Assembly (NCBI RefSeq): GCF_018860765.1
Contig: NZ_JAHKPV010000001.1
Span: forward strand, 243,704 to 307,703
DNA from: Marinobacter salexigens
GTDB lineage: Bacteria > Pseudomonadota > Gammaproteobacteria > Pseudomonadales > Oleiphilaceae
Direction: 5' to 3'
Length of the DNA stretch: 64,000 nucleotides
Shown piece by piece: positions 16,361 to 24,055 of this stretch. Positions within the stretch are counted from its first letter, which is position 1; the number at the start of each line of letters is the position of its first letter. The notes beneath the pieces were generated by a model, which was not told the DNA's origin, did no database searches, and was given only the letters and a program-made list of their open reading frames with translations. Made by a program: the position numbers and the translations under genes.

Positions 16361-17155
16361 ATGACAACCAGCCCGTTAATCTCCGAATTTGACGCCCAAA
16401 CCGGTGTAGCAACCTTGACGTTTAACCGCCCCGAAGTACTCAATGCGCTCAGCATACCCATGGCGGAGGCATTTCTGGCGGCAGTAAAAACGCTGCACAG
16501 CCAGTCAGGGCTACGCTGTATTGTGCTGACAGGTTCCGGGAGGTCATTCATGGCGGGTGGCGATGTTGCCAGCATGGCAGGCACTAAAGAACAGATCAGA
16601 GATTTTATTAACGGCTTGCTAGTGCCACTCAACGAAGCGATCCTTCTGTTGCGGAGTATCGGCGCGCCGATGATTGCCGCAGTGAAGGGCCCGGCTGCCG
16701 GCGCTGGTCTAAGTCTGGCACTGATGGCAGACATAGTCGTGGCGGAAGACCGAGCGAAGTTTCTTATCGCCTATAACGGTATAGGTGCGGTGCCAGACTG
16801 CGGCTGCACCTGGTTTCTGCCACACAAGGCAGGCGCTACCCGGGCCGCTGAAATGATGATACTTGGCCGACAGCTCAGTGCTCAGGAAGCCAAAGACTGG
16901 GGCTTGATAACCAGTATCGCGCCCTCAGATTCTTATGACGAAATTCTGGCAACCACGATCAAGCGCGTTGCCAGCGGCCCGACCAAGGCTTTTGGCGCCT
17001 TTCGCCAACTCGTTGATCAGGCAGCTGGCCGATCCCTGGCCCAACAACTTGAGGCTGAAAGACAGGCTTTCCTCAAAATTGCGCACACAGGCGATTTCGA
17101 GGAAGGTGTATCGGCGTTTCTCGCCAAGCGACCAGCTGCGTTTTCCGGCCAGTAG
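16361..17155 (+). CDS. Enoyl-CoA hydratase/isomerase family protein (PaaG-like)
   Basis: This 264-residue crotonase-fold protein has the N-terminal strand VATLTFNRPEVLNALS, an oxyanion-hole segment GRSFMAGGDVASM, and the second conserved region PMIAAVKGPAAGAGLSLALMADIVVA. The catalytic loop reads GAVPDCGCTWFLP where relatives usually have PDGGSTWFLP. The aspartate is kept but the flanking Gly and Ser are cysteines. It probably hydrates or isomerises an enoyl-CoA in beta-oxidation or a phenylacetate-like route. It is divergent from the Liv/acyl-CoA ligase operon, consistent with but not proving a shared substrate. Confidence 0.82.
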   Translation: MTTSPLISEFDAQTGVATLTFNRPEVLNALSIPMAEAFLAAVKTLHSQSGLRCIVLTGSGRSFMAGGDVASMAGTKEQIRDFINGLLVPLNEAILLLRSIGAPMIAAVKGPAAGAGLSLALMADIVVAEDRAKFLIAYNGIGAVPDCGCTWFLPHKAGATRAAEMMILGRQLSAQEAKDWGLITSIAPSDSYDEILATTIKRVASGPTKAFGAFRQLVDQAAGRSLAQQLEAERQAFLKIAHTGDFEEGVSAFLAKRPAAFSGQ

Positions 17156-17221
17156 GATCACTTTTTCAGGGTGTTAGCGACGCGGTTACACAAAACATCA
17201 TACAGCTCAATGCGAGGCATC

Positions 17222-17959
17222 ATGAATCCCGTCATCGAACTACTGAATTCCCATCGCTCGATTCGTAAGTTCACAGAGCGCAAGATTCCCCGCGAGCTGT
17301 TCGTAGAGCTTATTCGTGCCGGCCAGAGTGCCGCTACCTCAAGCCACGTCCAGGCCTATTCCGTGATTCACGTGGTTAATCCGGAAAACAGGCAGAAGAT
17401 CGCAGCCCTGGCCGGTGGACAGACCTATGTTGCCGAGTGCTCGGATTTCCTGGTGTTCTGTGCCGATATGAAACGATCCACAGAAGCGGCTGAAAGGGCT
17501 GGTGCCGAGGTGGTTCGCGGTATGACAGAGCAATTGCTGATTGCCAGTGTCGATACTGCACTCATGGCTCAGAACGTTGCCACTGCGGCTGAGTCCGAAG
17601 GTCTGGGGATTTGCTATATTGGCGGAATAAGGAACAACCCTGCCGACATCAGTGAGATTCTCCGCCTGCCAGAGCACGTATACCCGGTGTTCGGGATGTG
17701 CCTCGGTTATCCCGACCAGAACCCGGAGGTGAAGCCCCGGTTGCCGGTAGAGACCATCCTCAAAGAAGATTATTATCAGGACGAACAGGATGAAGCACAG
17801 GTTGCGCACTTCGACGAGACCATGAAGAGGTATTATCTGGAGCGCACCGGCGGCAACAAGGACACGAACTGGTCAGAGCAACTCAAGCCCCTGTTCACCA
17901 CCAAACTGCGGCCGCACATGAAAGACTTTCTGCAGGGAAAAGGGTTTAAAATGCAGTAA
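17222..17959 (+). CDS. Nitroreductase-family NADPH-dependent FMN oxidoreductase (NfsA/Frp type)
   Basis: From ATG 17222, preceded by GAGGC, the protein has 245 residues; the frame stays open upstream, with ATGs at 17210 and 17171. It starts with the family signature LLNSHRSIRKF that binds FMN, has the GGIRNNPADI loop, and a C-terminal helical extension typical of the NfsA/Frp group. These enzymes reduce nitroaromatics, quinones or flavins with NADPH. It lies 66 bases after the enoyl-CoA hydratase gene on the same strand and may be co-transcribed. The physiological acceptor is unknown. Confidence 0.85.
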   Translation: MNPVIELLNSHRSIRKFTERKIPRELFVELIRAGQSAATSSHVQAYSVIHVVNPENRQKIAALAGGQTYVAECSDFLVFCADMKRSTEAAERAGAEVVRGMTEQLLIASVDTALMAQNVATAAESEGLGICYIGGIRNNPADISEILRLPEHVYPVFGMCLGYPDQNPEVKPRLPVETILKEDYYQDEQDEAQVAHFDETMKRYYLERTGGNKDTNWSEQLKPLFTTKLRPHMKDFLQGKGFKMQ

Positions 17960-17968
17960 AAAACCTGA

Positions 17969-18751
17969 TCAGGAGCTAATCTTCTGCCAAACCGTTAGCT
18001 CCGAAAAACTGTGCTGAAACTTGTTGCGCGTCTCGCGGATAACAAATGGCAGGCTTCTGGATTCCAGTGCCAGCGCAAAGTGCGGTGCCAGCATGTCACG
18101 CAGCCCGTCGAGGGTGGTGTAGTCTTCCCCGTCTTTCTCGAAGCCGCCCACCCATTTTTCCTTTGGCGTATAGTCTTCCAGCCAGGTGTAAGGTGAGGCA
18201 ATCAGCAGTAGCCCGTTCTCATTGAGTCGCTCGTGAATGCGAGTCAGAAAAAGAGCGGGATCATAGAGCCGGTCGATCAGGTTACCTGCCAGAACCAGAT
18301 CATACCCGGTGAACTGAGGGTTCAGGTCGCAGGCGTCCCCCTGGTGGAAGGCCACTCTCCCGGCGGTATCTTCAAGGCCGAGTGACGCCAGAGAGCGCTC
18401 CTGATAGCTCACCAGCGCTCCTTCTTCCGGACGAGCGTAGCGAACCACCTTGTCCCGGGCCATCACCTGACATTGCTCGACGAACTTGTGGGAAAAATCG
18501 ATACCGTCCACATGGGCAAATACCCACGCCAGCTCAAAACTGGTGCGCCCACAGGCGCAGCCAATATCCAAAGCCCGACCCAAAGTGCGACCGTCCATGG
18601 CATCCAGCGCCACCTTTGCCAGTCCTTTCGGAAAATTGGCCTCACCGTGCCACTGTTCACCAAAGTGAAACTCCAGATACTGGGCCAGCGTGGTGTCGTC
18701 TTCGTAATAGGCGCTTTGCTGCACAATCGCTTCCTTCACATTAGTGGGCAT
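17969..18751 (-). CDS. Putative 4-mercaptohistidine N1-methyltransferase (OvoA C-terminal type, stand-alone)
   Basis: The 260-residue protein is a class I SAM-dependent methyltransferase. The SAM-binding loop is ALDIGCACGRTSFELA, followed by the acidic strand VDGIDFSHKF and the post-III region GYDLVLAGNLIDRLYDP. The overall pattern (YLEFHFGE near the start, SPYTWLEDYTPKEKWVGGF, and FVIRETRNKFQH near the end) matches the family that forms the C-terminal methyltransferase of the ovothiol synthase OvoA, including stand-alone members (TIGR04345). In that pathway it would N-methylate 5-thiohistidine to ovothiol A. The partner sulfoxide synthase is not in this window. The gene is divergent from the LLM oxidoreductase. 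Confidence 0.8.
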   Translation of the reverse strand: MPTNVKEAIVQQSAYYEDDTTLAQYLEFHFGEQWHGEANFPKGLAKVALDAMDGRTLGRALDIGCACGRTSFELAWVFAHVDGIDFSHKFVEQCQVMARDKVVRYARPEEGALVSYQERSLASLGLEDTAGRVAFHQGDACDLNPQFTGYDLVLAGNLIDRLYDPALFLTRIHERLNENGLLLIASPYTWLEDYTPKEKWVGGFEKDGEDYTTLDGLRDMLAPHFALALESRSLPFVIRETRNKFQHSFSELTVWQKISS

Positions 18752-18829
18752 GCATTACACGAATACTAGTGTCCCACCCAATTTGAGATGGCTTGGGGTA
18801 GCACAGGCTTCAAGTGCTATCCTAGCATT

Positions 18830-19822
18830 ATGAGCAACCAACCTGACTACTCACTACTCGAACTTGCTTCGGTTCGCGAAGGCGACTCCGTGGGCAAAAC
18901 GCTGGCGAACAGCGTGGCCTATGCCCAGCACGCTGAAAAGCTCGGTTTTAAACGATTTTGGCTGGCTGAGCATCACAATATGGAGGGCATCAGCAGTTCT
19001 GCCACATCGGTACTAATTAGCCATATTGCCGGTCAAACCCAAACTATTCGAGTTGGTTCCGGCGGTGTAATGCTGCCCAACCACCCACCGTTGGTGATTG
19101 CCGAGCAGTTTGGAACTCTGGAAAGCCTTTACCCCGGCCGTATCGATTTGGGCCTTGGCAGAGCCCCGGGCACAGATCCGATTACAGCTCGCGCCCTGCG
19201 CCGGGATGGCTTGAGCGCCGAGCAGTTTCCAGAAGACGTGGCACAGTTGCAATCACTGCTTGGGCCCCTAAAGCCAGGTCAAGCGGTCAAAGCCATTCCC
19301 GGTGCTGGCACCAATGTACCCATTTGGTTACTGGGTTCCAGCCTTTATAGCGCCCAACTTGCGGCCATGCGGGGACTACCCTATGCCTTTGCAGGGCACT
19401 TTGCTCCGCGCCTTTACCGCGAAGCCCTAGCGGTGTACCGAGACAACTTCCAACCCTCCGAACAACTGCAACACCCTTACACCGTTCTAGCGGTTCCTGC
19501 CGTGCCTGCTGACACAGTGGAAGAAGCAAAATACTTGGCAACCACCAGTTACCAGCGCATCCTCGCGCTTTTTCGTGGACAACCTCTATGGATGAAGGCG
19601 CCCGTTGAGTCCATGGATGGATTGTGGAATGCAGGTGAGCGGGCTGGAGTGAAGGATTTTCTGGCGCTTCAGCTGCTCGGCGATGCCGCAGCTATCCGGA
19701 GCCAGCTTGATGCCTTGCTGGCGAACGCAACGGTGGATGAGGTGATGTTCACAGTGGACATTCATGATCCGGAAAAGCGCCGCCGTGCACTCGATATACT
19801 TGATGAAACCCGAAGGGGTTAA
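18830..19822 (+). CDS. LLM-class flavin-dependent oxidoreductase (luciferase-like)
   Basis: Starting at ATG 18830 the protein has 330 residues and the bacterial luciferase-like TIM-barrel fold. Visible family segments are [48 protein letters not shown] and [15 protein letters not shown], which place it in the YhbW/luciferase-like group-1 subfamily. It should use reduced FMN, supplied by a separate reductase, to oxidise an unknown substrate. The frame extends to 18788, but no ribosome site supports that start. It shares an operon with the small hydrolase gene six bases downstream. Confidence 0.85.
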   Translation: MSNQPDYSLLELASVREGDSVGKTLANSVAYAQHAEKLGFKRFWLAEHHNMEGISSSATSVLISHIAGQTQTIRVGSGGVMLPNHPPLVIAEQFGTLESLYPGRIDLGLGRAPGTDPITARALRRDGLSAEQFPEDVAQLQSLLGPLKPGQAVKAIPGAGTNVPIWLLGSSLYSAQLAAMRGLPYAFAGHFAPRLYREALAVYRDNFQPSEQLQHPYTVLAVPAVPADTVEEAKYLATTSYQRILALFRGQPLWMKAPVESMDGLWNAGERAGVKDFLALQLLGDAAAIRSQLDALLANATVDEVMFTVDIHDPEKRRRALDILDETRRG

Positions 19823-19828
19823 GCCACT

Positions 19829-20377
19829 ATGAAAAAAAACATCACCCACGTTTTTCTGTCTCACGGTCTTGAGAGCGGCCCTGGCGGCACTAAAATTCAG
19901 GCCCTGAAAGCGGTAGCTGAGTCTTTTGAACAGGTTCAGGCCCACGCCATTGACCACCGCAGCAGCAAAGATCCGGACGTTCGTCTTGACCAAATGCAAG
20001 AAGCGATTTCTACCAGTGGCGCGAGCCCGGACAAGATTATTCTTGCCGGGTCCAGCATGGGTGGCTGGGTCTGCGCCCAAACCAGTGCGCAGAGGGCCGT
20101 TCTCGGGTGTTTTCTACTCGCACCTGCTTTGGCTATGCCTGACTACCCACAATCCAGCCCTCGCATTCAGGCCAAACACGTACAAATTATCCACGGATGG
20201 GATGATGATGTGGTGCCGCCAATGCCAGTGATGGAACTGGCCCGGCAACAGGCACTCCCAGCGCTGGTGTTGCCCGATGGCCACCGCCTCGCAAACAGTC
20301 TTGAACGAATTACCGAAGAGTTCCGAGCCTTTTTGGCAAGGATCGGCCTTCATTCAATAGGCGCTGCTCGAAAATAA
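19829..20377 (+). CDS. Small alpha/beta-fold hydrolase (YqiA-like)
   Basis: This 182-residue protein has a minimal alpha/beta-hydrolase core: an N-terminal FLSHGLESGPGGTK strand-loop, the nucleophile elbow GSSMGGW, an acidic residue in HGWDDDVVP, and a catalytic histidine in PDGHRL. The arrangement fits the UPF0227/YqiA-type esterase group. It follows the LLM oxidoreductase by six bases and is probably co-transcribed. Substrate unknown. Confidence 0.75.
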   Translation: MKKNITHVFLSHGLESGPGGTKIQALKAVAESFEQVQAHAIDHRSSKDPDVRLDQMQEAISTSGASPDKIILAGSSMGGWVCAQTSAQRAVLGCFLLAPALAMPDYPQSSPRIQAKHVQIIHGWDDDVVPPMPVMELARQQALPALVLPDGHRLANSLERITEEFRAFLARIGLHSIGAARK

Positions 20378-20474
20378 ACCAAATCGGTCAATTTCTTGCG
20401 AAAGTCGACAAGTTTTGCCAGTCTTTAGTAATGTAACAATAAATGTCTGAAAAAAAACGAACGGAGAAAACCCG

Positions 20475-21503
20475 ATGAGTAGCATGAGTAAATTCAAGAA
20501 ACTGGCCGGAATTTCAGCGTTCGCTTTCGCGGCTATGACCGCAGCAAACTCCGTGAATGCCGCCAACTGGCGCTATGCTCACGAAGAATATGAAGGCGAC
20601 GTACAGGATGTATACGCATACAAATTTAAGGAATATATCGAAGACAACTCCGATCACACCCTACAAATATATCGTTTTGGTGAACTCGGCGAGTCTGATG
20701 ACATCATGGAACAAACGCAGGCGGGCATCCTCAACTTTGTAAACCAGTCACCTGGTTTCACAGGTGCCTTGATTCCTGAAGCTCAGATTTTCTTCATTCC
20801 TTATCTGATGCCCACCGACATCAACACGGTTATCGAGTTCTTCCGTGAAAGTAAGGCCATCAACGAAGATTTTCCAAAGCTCTATGCTGAAAACGACCTT
20901 GAGCTTCTGCAGATGTACCCAGAAGGTGAGTTTGTTATCACTCTTGACGAGCCTGTCACCACTCCTGAAGGCATGAAGAATAAGAAGATCCGGGTTATGA
21001 CCAACCCACTTCTGTCAGAAACCTATTCCGCGTTCGGCGCAACACCCACACCGCTGCCGTGGGGTGAAGTTTACGGTGCACTTCAAACCAACATGATTAA
21101 CGGTCAGGAAAACCCGATTTTCTGGATCGAGTCCGGCGGGCTCTATGAAGTATCCCCGAATCTGGTCTATACCGGTCATGGCTGGTTCACTACTGCTGCG
21201 ATGGCCAATAAAAACTTCTACGACGGCCTGCCTAAGGAAGACAAAAAGCTCATTCAGGACGCTGCAGATTACGCCTTTGAAAAAATCATCACTCACATTG
21301 ATGGCTTAGCAGACGAAGCGCTCGCTAAAATTCAAGCGGCCAGTGACGAGGTTACTGTAACTCGACTGAATGACGAGCAGATAGAAGCGTTCAAGGCACG
21401 GGCGCCGCAGGTTGAGAAGAAGTTCATTGAGATGACTGGTCAGGGCGGTAAAGACCTGCTCAACCAGTTCAAGAAAGACCTAGAAGACGTGCAGAAAAAC
21501 TAA
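20475..21503 (+). CDS. teaA: TRAP transporter ectoine/hydroxyectoine-binding protein TeaA
   Basis: The 342-residue periplasmic receptor has a signal peptide (cleavage near ANSVNAANWRY) and a DctP-type fold. From memory of the Halomonas elongata TeaA sequence, long stretches correspond closely, for example NWRYAHEEYEGDVQDV, RFGELGESDDIMEQTQ and NPIFWIESGGLYEVSPN. TeaA captures the compatible solutes ectoine and hydroxyectoine. ACGGAG upstream supports ATG 20475. It heads a four-gene unit matching teaABCD. No ectABC synthesis genes are in the window. A perfect 11-bp hairpin follows the stop. Confidence 0.88.
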   Translation: MSSMSKFKKLAGISAFAFAAMTAANSVNAANWRYAHEEYEGDVQDVYAYKFKEYIEDNSDHTLQIYRFGELGESDDIMEQTQAGILNFVNQSPGFTGALIPEAQIFFIPYLMPTDINTVIEFFRESKAINEDFPKLYAENDLELLQMYPEGEFVITLDEPVTTPEGMKNKKIRVMTNPLLSETYSAFGATPTPLPWGEVYGALQTNMINGQENPIFWIESGGLYEVSPNLVYTGHGWFTTAAMANKNFYDGLPKEDKKLIQDAADYAFEKIITHIDGLADEALAKIQAASDEVTVTRLNDEQIEAFKARAPQVEKKFIEMTGQGGKDLLNQFKKDLEDVQKN

Positions 21504-21518
21504 TACTGCACTTCTTCC

Positions 21519-21543
21519 GTCCGCCGGTGTCCCACCGGCGGAC
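21519..21543 (+). repeat. Perfect hairpin between teaA and teaB
   Basis: GTCCGCCGGTG (21519-21529) pairs perfectly with CACCGGCGGAC (21533-21543) around a 3-nt loop. No T-run follows, so it is unlikely to be a full terminator. A hairpin directly after a binding-protein gene commonly stabilises that message or lowers downstream expression, which would give more receptor than membrane subunits. Confidence 0.65.
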
Positions 21544-21616
21544 ATTCCAATGAACTAACCCCGCCCCGCCAAGCCTCAATGTCCGGTCGGGAGCGACATG
21601 ATCTGGAGCAGAACCC

Positions 21617-22210
21617 ATGTCCGAAAACATCCCGGAGTTAGAAGACGACACCGGTACTTTTGAGTCCGGTCTGCCCGGGTTTCTGGGAACCATAGACGGG
21701 TGGATTGCCAATGCCGAAGCTGTGATTTTGGCTGCCGGTATCATCCTCATGGCCATCAACACCTGCGTCAACGTTGTTGCGCGTTTTGTATTTGGAGAGG
21801 GGTTCTTCTTCTCCGGTGAGATAAACCGCATCCTGATTATTCTGGTTACCTTTGCTGGCATTGGCTACGCCGCTCGCTACGGTAGGCACATTCGTATGTC
21901 TGCTGTTTACGACGCGCTTCCAACCAAGGGCCGCAAAGTGCTTATGATTTTTATTGCCCTGTTCACGTCAGCGGTGATGTTCTTCCTCTGCTACCACTCG
22001 TACGGTTATATAGAAACACTGTATAGCCGGGGCCGTATTTTGCCTGCACTGGGATTTGAAATCTGGTGGATTTATATCTGGGTTCCCGTGGGTTTCGCGG
22101 TGACCGGTATTCAATACTTCCTTACCGCCATCAAGAACTTCACCAGTGAAGATGTTTATCTCTCGACCGGTGTTGTCGATGGTTACGCAGATTCAGAATC
22201 GGAAGTCTGA
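21617..22210 (+). CDS. teaB: TRAP transporter small membrane subunit TeaB (DctQ)
   Basis: The protein has 197 residues with four membrane helices, as expected for the DctQ subunit. Conserved features include the arginine-containing FVFGEGFFFSGEINRILIILVTFAGIG and the YGRHIRMSAVYD loop. It couples TeaA docking to the large permease. ATG 21617 follows a GGAGC ribosome site. It lies between teaA and teaC, and identity follows from position and family. Confidence 0.85.
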   Translation: MSENIPELEDDTGTFESGLPGFLGTIDGWIANAEAVILAAGIILMAINTCVNVVARFVFGEGFFFSGEINRILIILVTFAGIGYAARYGRHIRMSAVYDALPTKGRKVLMIFIALFTSAVMFFLCYHSYGYIETLYSRGRILPALGFEIWWIYIWVPVGFAVTGIQYFLTAIKNFTSEDVYLSTGVVDGYADSESEV

Positions 22211-22250
22211 TCCGGTTTCGCTCCGGAAACGATAAAAAAAGGGCATATCT

Positions 22251-23537
22251 ATGGCGACTATTTTAATGCTCATCATGATCGGGCTGCTACTGCTTGGTTT
22301 CCCGATGATGATCCCGCTAACGACCGCCGCTGTCGTTGGTTTTGTAATGATGTTCGACGGCTTTGGCCAGATGGGCACCTTCATTCAACAGATGATGGGG
22401 GGGATTCGACCAGCCTCACTCATTGCAGTACCCATGTTTATTCTTGCCGCAGATATCATGACCCGCGGCCAATCCGCAGACCGGCTCATTAACATGGTTA
22501 TGGCCTTTATCGGCCATATAAAAGGTGGACTGGCGATCAGTACCGCAACCTCCTGCACACTCTTCGGTGCAGTTTCGGGCTCCACTCAGGCAACCGTAGT
22601 GGCTGTAGGCTCGCCCTTGCGACCAAAAATGCTCAAGGCTGGCTATTCCGATTCGTTTACACTCGCGCTTATCATCAACTCCAGTGATATTGCCTTCCTA
22701 ATTCCGCCCAGTATCGGCATGATTATTTACGGGGTTATCTCACAAACCTCCATCGCGGAACTGTTCATTGCGGGTGTTGGCCCCGGCATCCTCATTCTGT
22801 TTATGTTCTCGCTCTACTGCCTATTTTACGCCTACAAGAACAACGTTCCCACCGAGCCCAAGGCAAGTTGGCGCGAGCGCGCGGTCTCTGTGCGCGATGC
22901 CAGTTGGCCATTGTTTTTCCCGGTTATCATTGTTGGTGGTATTTACGGCGGCATTTTCAGTCCAACCGAAGCGGCTGCCGTTTGCGTACTCTATGCCTTC
23001 TTGTTGGAATTCATCGTTTTCCGCTCGCTGAAGCTTGGTGAGATTTATAAAATTGCCAAATCTACAGGCCTGATTACCGCTGTTGTATTTATTCTGGTGG
23101 CGGTGGGCAACGGCTTTTCCTGGATCATTTCCTTTGCGCAAATCCCCCAAGCCATTCTGGAGTCGGTGGGTGTAAACGAAGCTGGTCCGATAGGCGTGCT
23201 TATCGCTATCTGTGTGGCCTTCTTCGTTGCCTGTATGTTTGTGGATCCGATCGTCGTTATTTTGGTACTGACGCCGATTTTCGCTCCTGCCATTCAAGCA
23301 ACAGGGCTGGACCCGGTGCTCGTGGGTGTACTCATCACCCTGCAAGTTGCGATCGGCTCGGCAACGCCGCCGTTCGGCTGCGATATATTCACCGCCATTG
23401 CGATTTTCAAGCGGCCTTATCTGGAGGTTATCCGGGGTACGCCTCCGTTTATCATCATGCTAATCGTAGCGGCCGGCCTGATTATTGCGTTTCCGCAGAT
23501 TGCCCTTTTCCTGCGTGATCTTGCCTTTGCAGACTGA
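22251..23537 (+). CDS. teaC: TRAP transporter large permease subunit TeaC (DctM)
   Basis: The 428-residue DctM-family permease has about twelve hydrophobic segments, including the family regions FGAVSGSTQATVVAVGSP, INSSDIAFLIPPSIGMIIYG and ATPPFGCDIFTAIAI. It uses the sodium gradient to move the ligand delivered by TeaA. It starts 40 bases after teaB and is followed 35 bases later by teaD, reproducing the Halomonas gene order. Confidence 0.87.
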   Translation: MATILMLIMIGLLLLGFPMMIPLTTAAVVGFVMMFDGFGQMGTFIQQMMGGIRPASLIAVPMFILAADIMTRGQSADRLINMVMAFIGHIKGGLAISTATSCTLFGAVSGSTQATVVAVGSPLRPKMLKAGYSDSFTLALIINSSDIAFLIPPSIGMIIYGVISQTSIAELFIAGVGPGILILFMFSLYCLFYAYKNNVPTEPKASWRERAVSVRDASWPLFFPVIIVGGIYGGIFSPTEAAAVCVLYAFLLEFIVFRSLKLGEIYKIAKSTGLITAVVFILVAVGNGFSWIISFAQIPQAILESVGVNEAGPIGVLIAICVAFFVACMFVDPIVVILVLTPIFAPAIQATGLDPVLVGVLITLQVAIGSATPPFGCDIFTAIAIFKRPYLEVIRGTPPFIIMLIVAAGLIIAFPQIALFLRDLAFAD

Positions 23538-23572
23538 CGCGAACCCGGGTCTGGATTTTTAAGGAGAAAACC

Positions 23573-24016
23573 ATGTTCAAACGGATACTGGTGGCGGTGG
23601 ACGGCTCCAAGACTTCTCTTGGGGCTTTGGACAAGGCCATTGAACTGCAGAAGCTTATGCCGGAGGCGGAGATCTTCATTCTCTGTGTGTATAAGCACCA
23701 CAGCCTGTTTGAAGCATCACTTTCTATCGGAAGACCCGATGACATGGATATTCCAGATAAGGTGCTATCAGAGTACGCCAAAGAGGTAGTCAATCACGCC
23801 AAGGACATGGCGCAGGATCATGGAGCAACTCATGTTCGCGGCTTTGTAAAAGCCGGGCGTCCCTCCAAAGTGATTACAAGGTTCGCCCAAGACAAGGAAG
23901 CTGATTTAATCGTTGTCGGCACCCGAGGCACCCACAGCGACAAAGACGGGATGTTCCTCGGCAGTGTTTCGCACCGTGTCGCCGCGCACGCCAAATGCCC
24001 GGTACTGGTAGTCTAG
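23573..24016 (+). CDS. teaD: Universal stress protein TeaD (UspA family)
   Basis: The 147-residue protein has the UspA fold and a C-terminal ATP-binding signature of the form G-2x-G-9x-G-S (GTRGTHSDKDGMFLGSVS). In Halomonas the TeaD protein binds ATP and modulates TeaABC activity, so linkage as fourth gene strongly suggests the same regulatory role. AAGGAG lies just upstream of ATG 23573. Its stop faces that of the diguanylate cyclase gene about 40 bases away, with a partial TCTAGCCG/CGGCTAGA inverted repeat (24027-24060) between or across the two ends. Confidence 0.85.
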   Translation: MFKRILVAVDGSKTSLGALDKAIELQKLMPEAEIFILCVYKHHSLFEASLSIGRPDDMDIPDKVLSEYAKEVVNHAKDMAQDHGATHVRGFVKAGRPSKVITRFAQDKEADLIVVGTRGTHSDKDGMFLGSVSHRVAAHAKCPVLVV

Positions 24017-24055
24017 GCCGTATTTTTCTAGCCGGCTCAGCCCTACGCTGGTCGG

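Noticed and set aside
19829..20377. dmpD-type ring-cleavage hydrolase elsewhere in the window
   Set aside because: This alpha/beta hydrolase has only 182 residues and YqiA-like motifs, whereas DmpD is about 280 residues, and it is not linked to the phenol genes.
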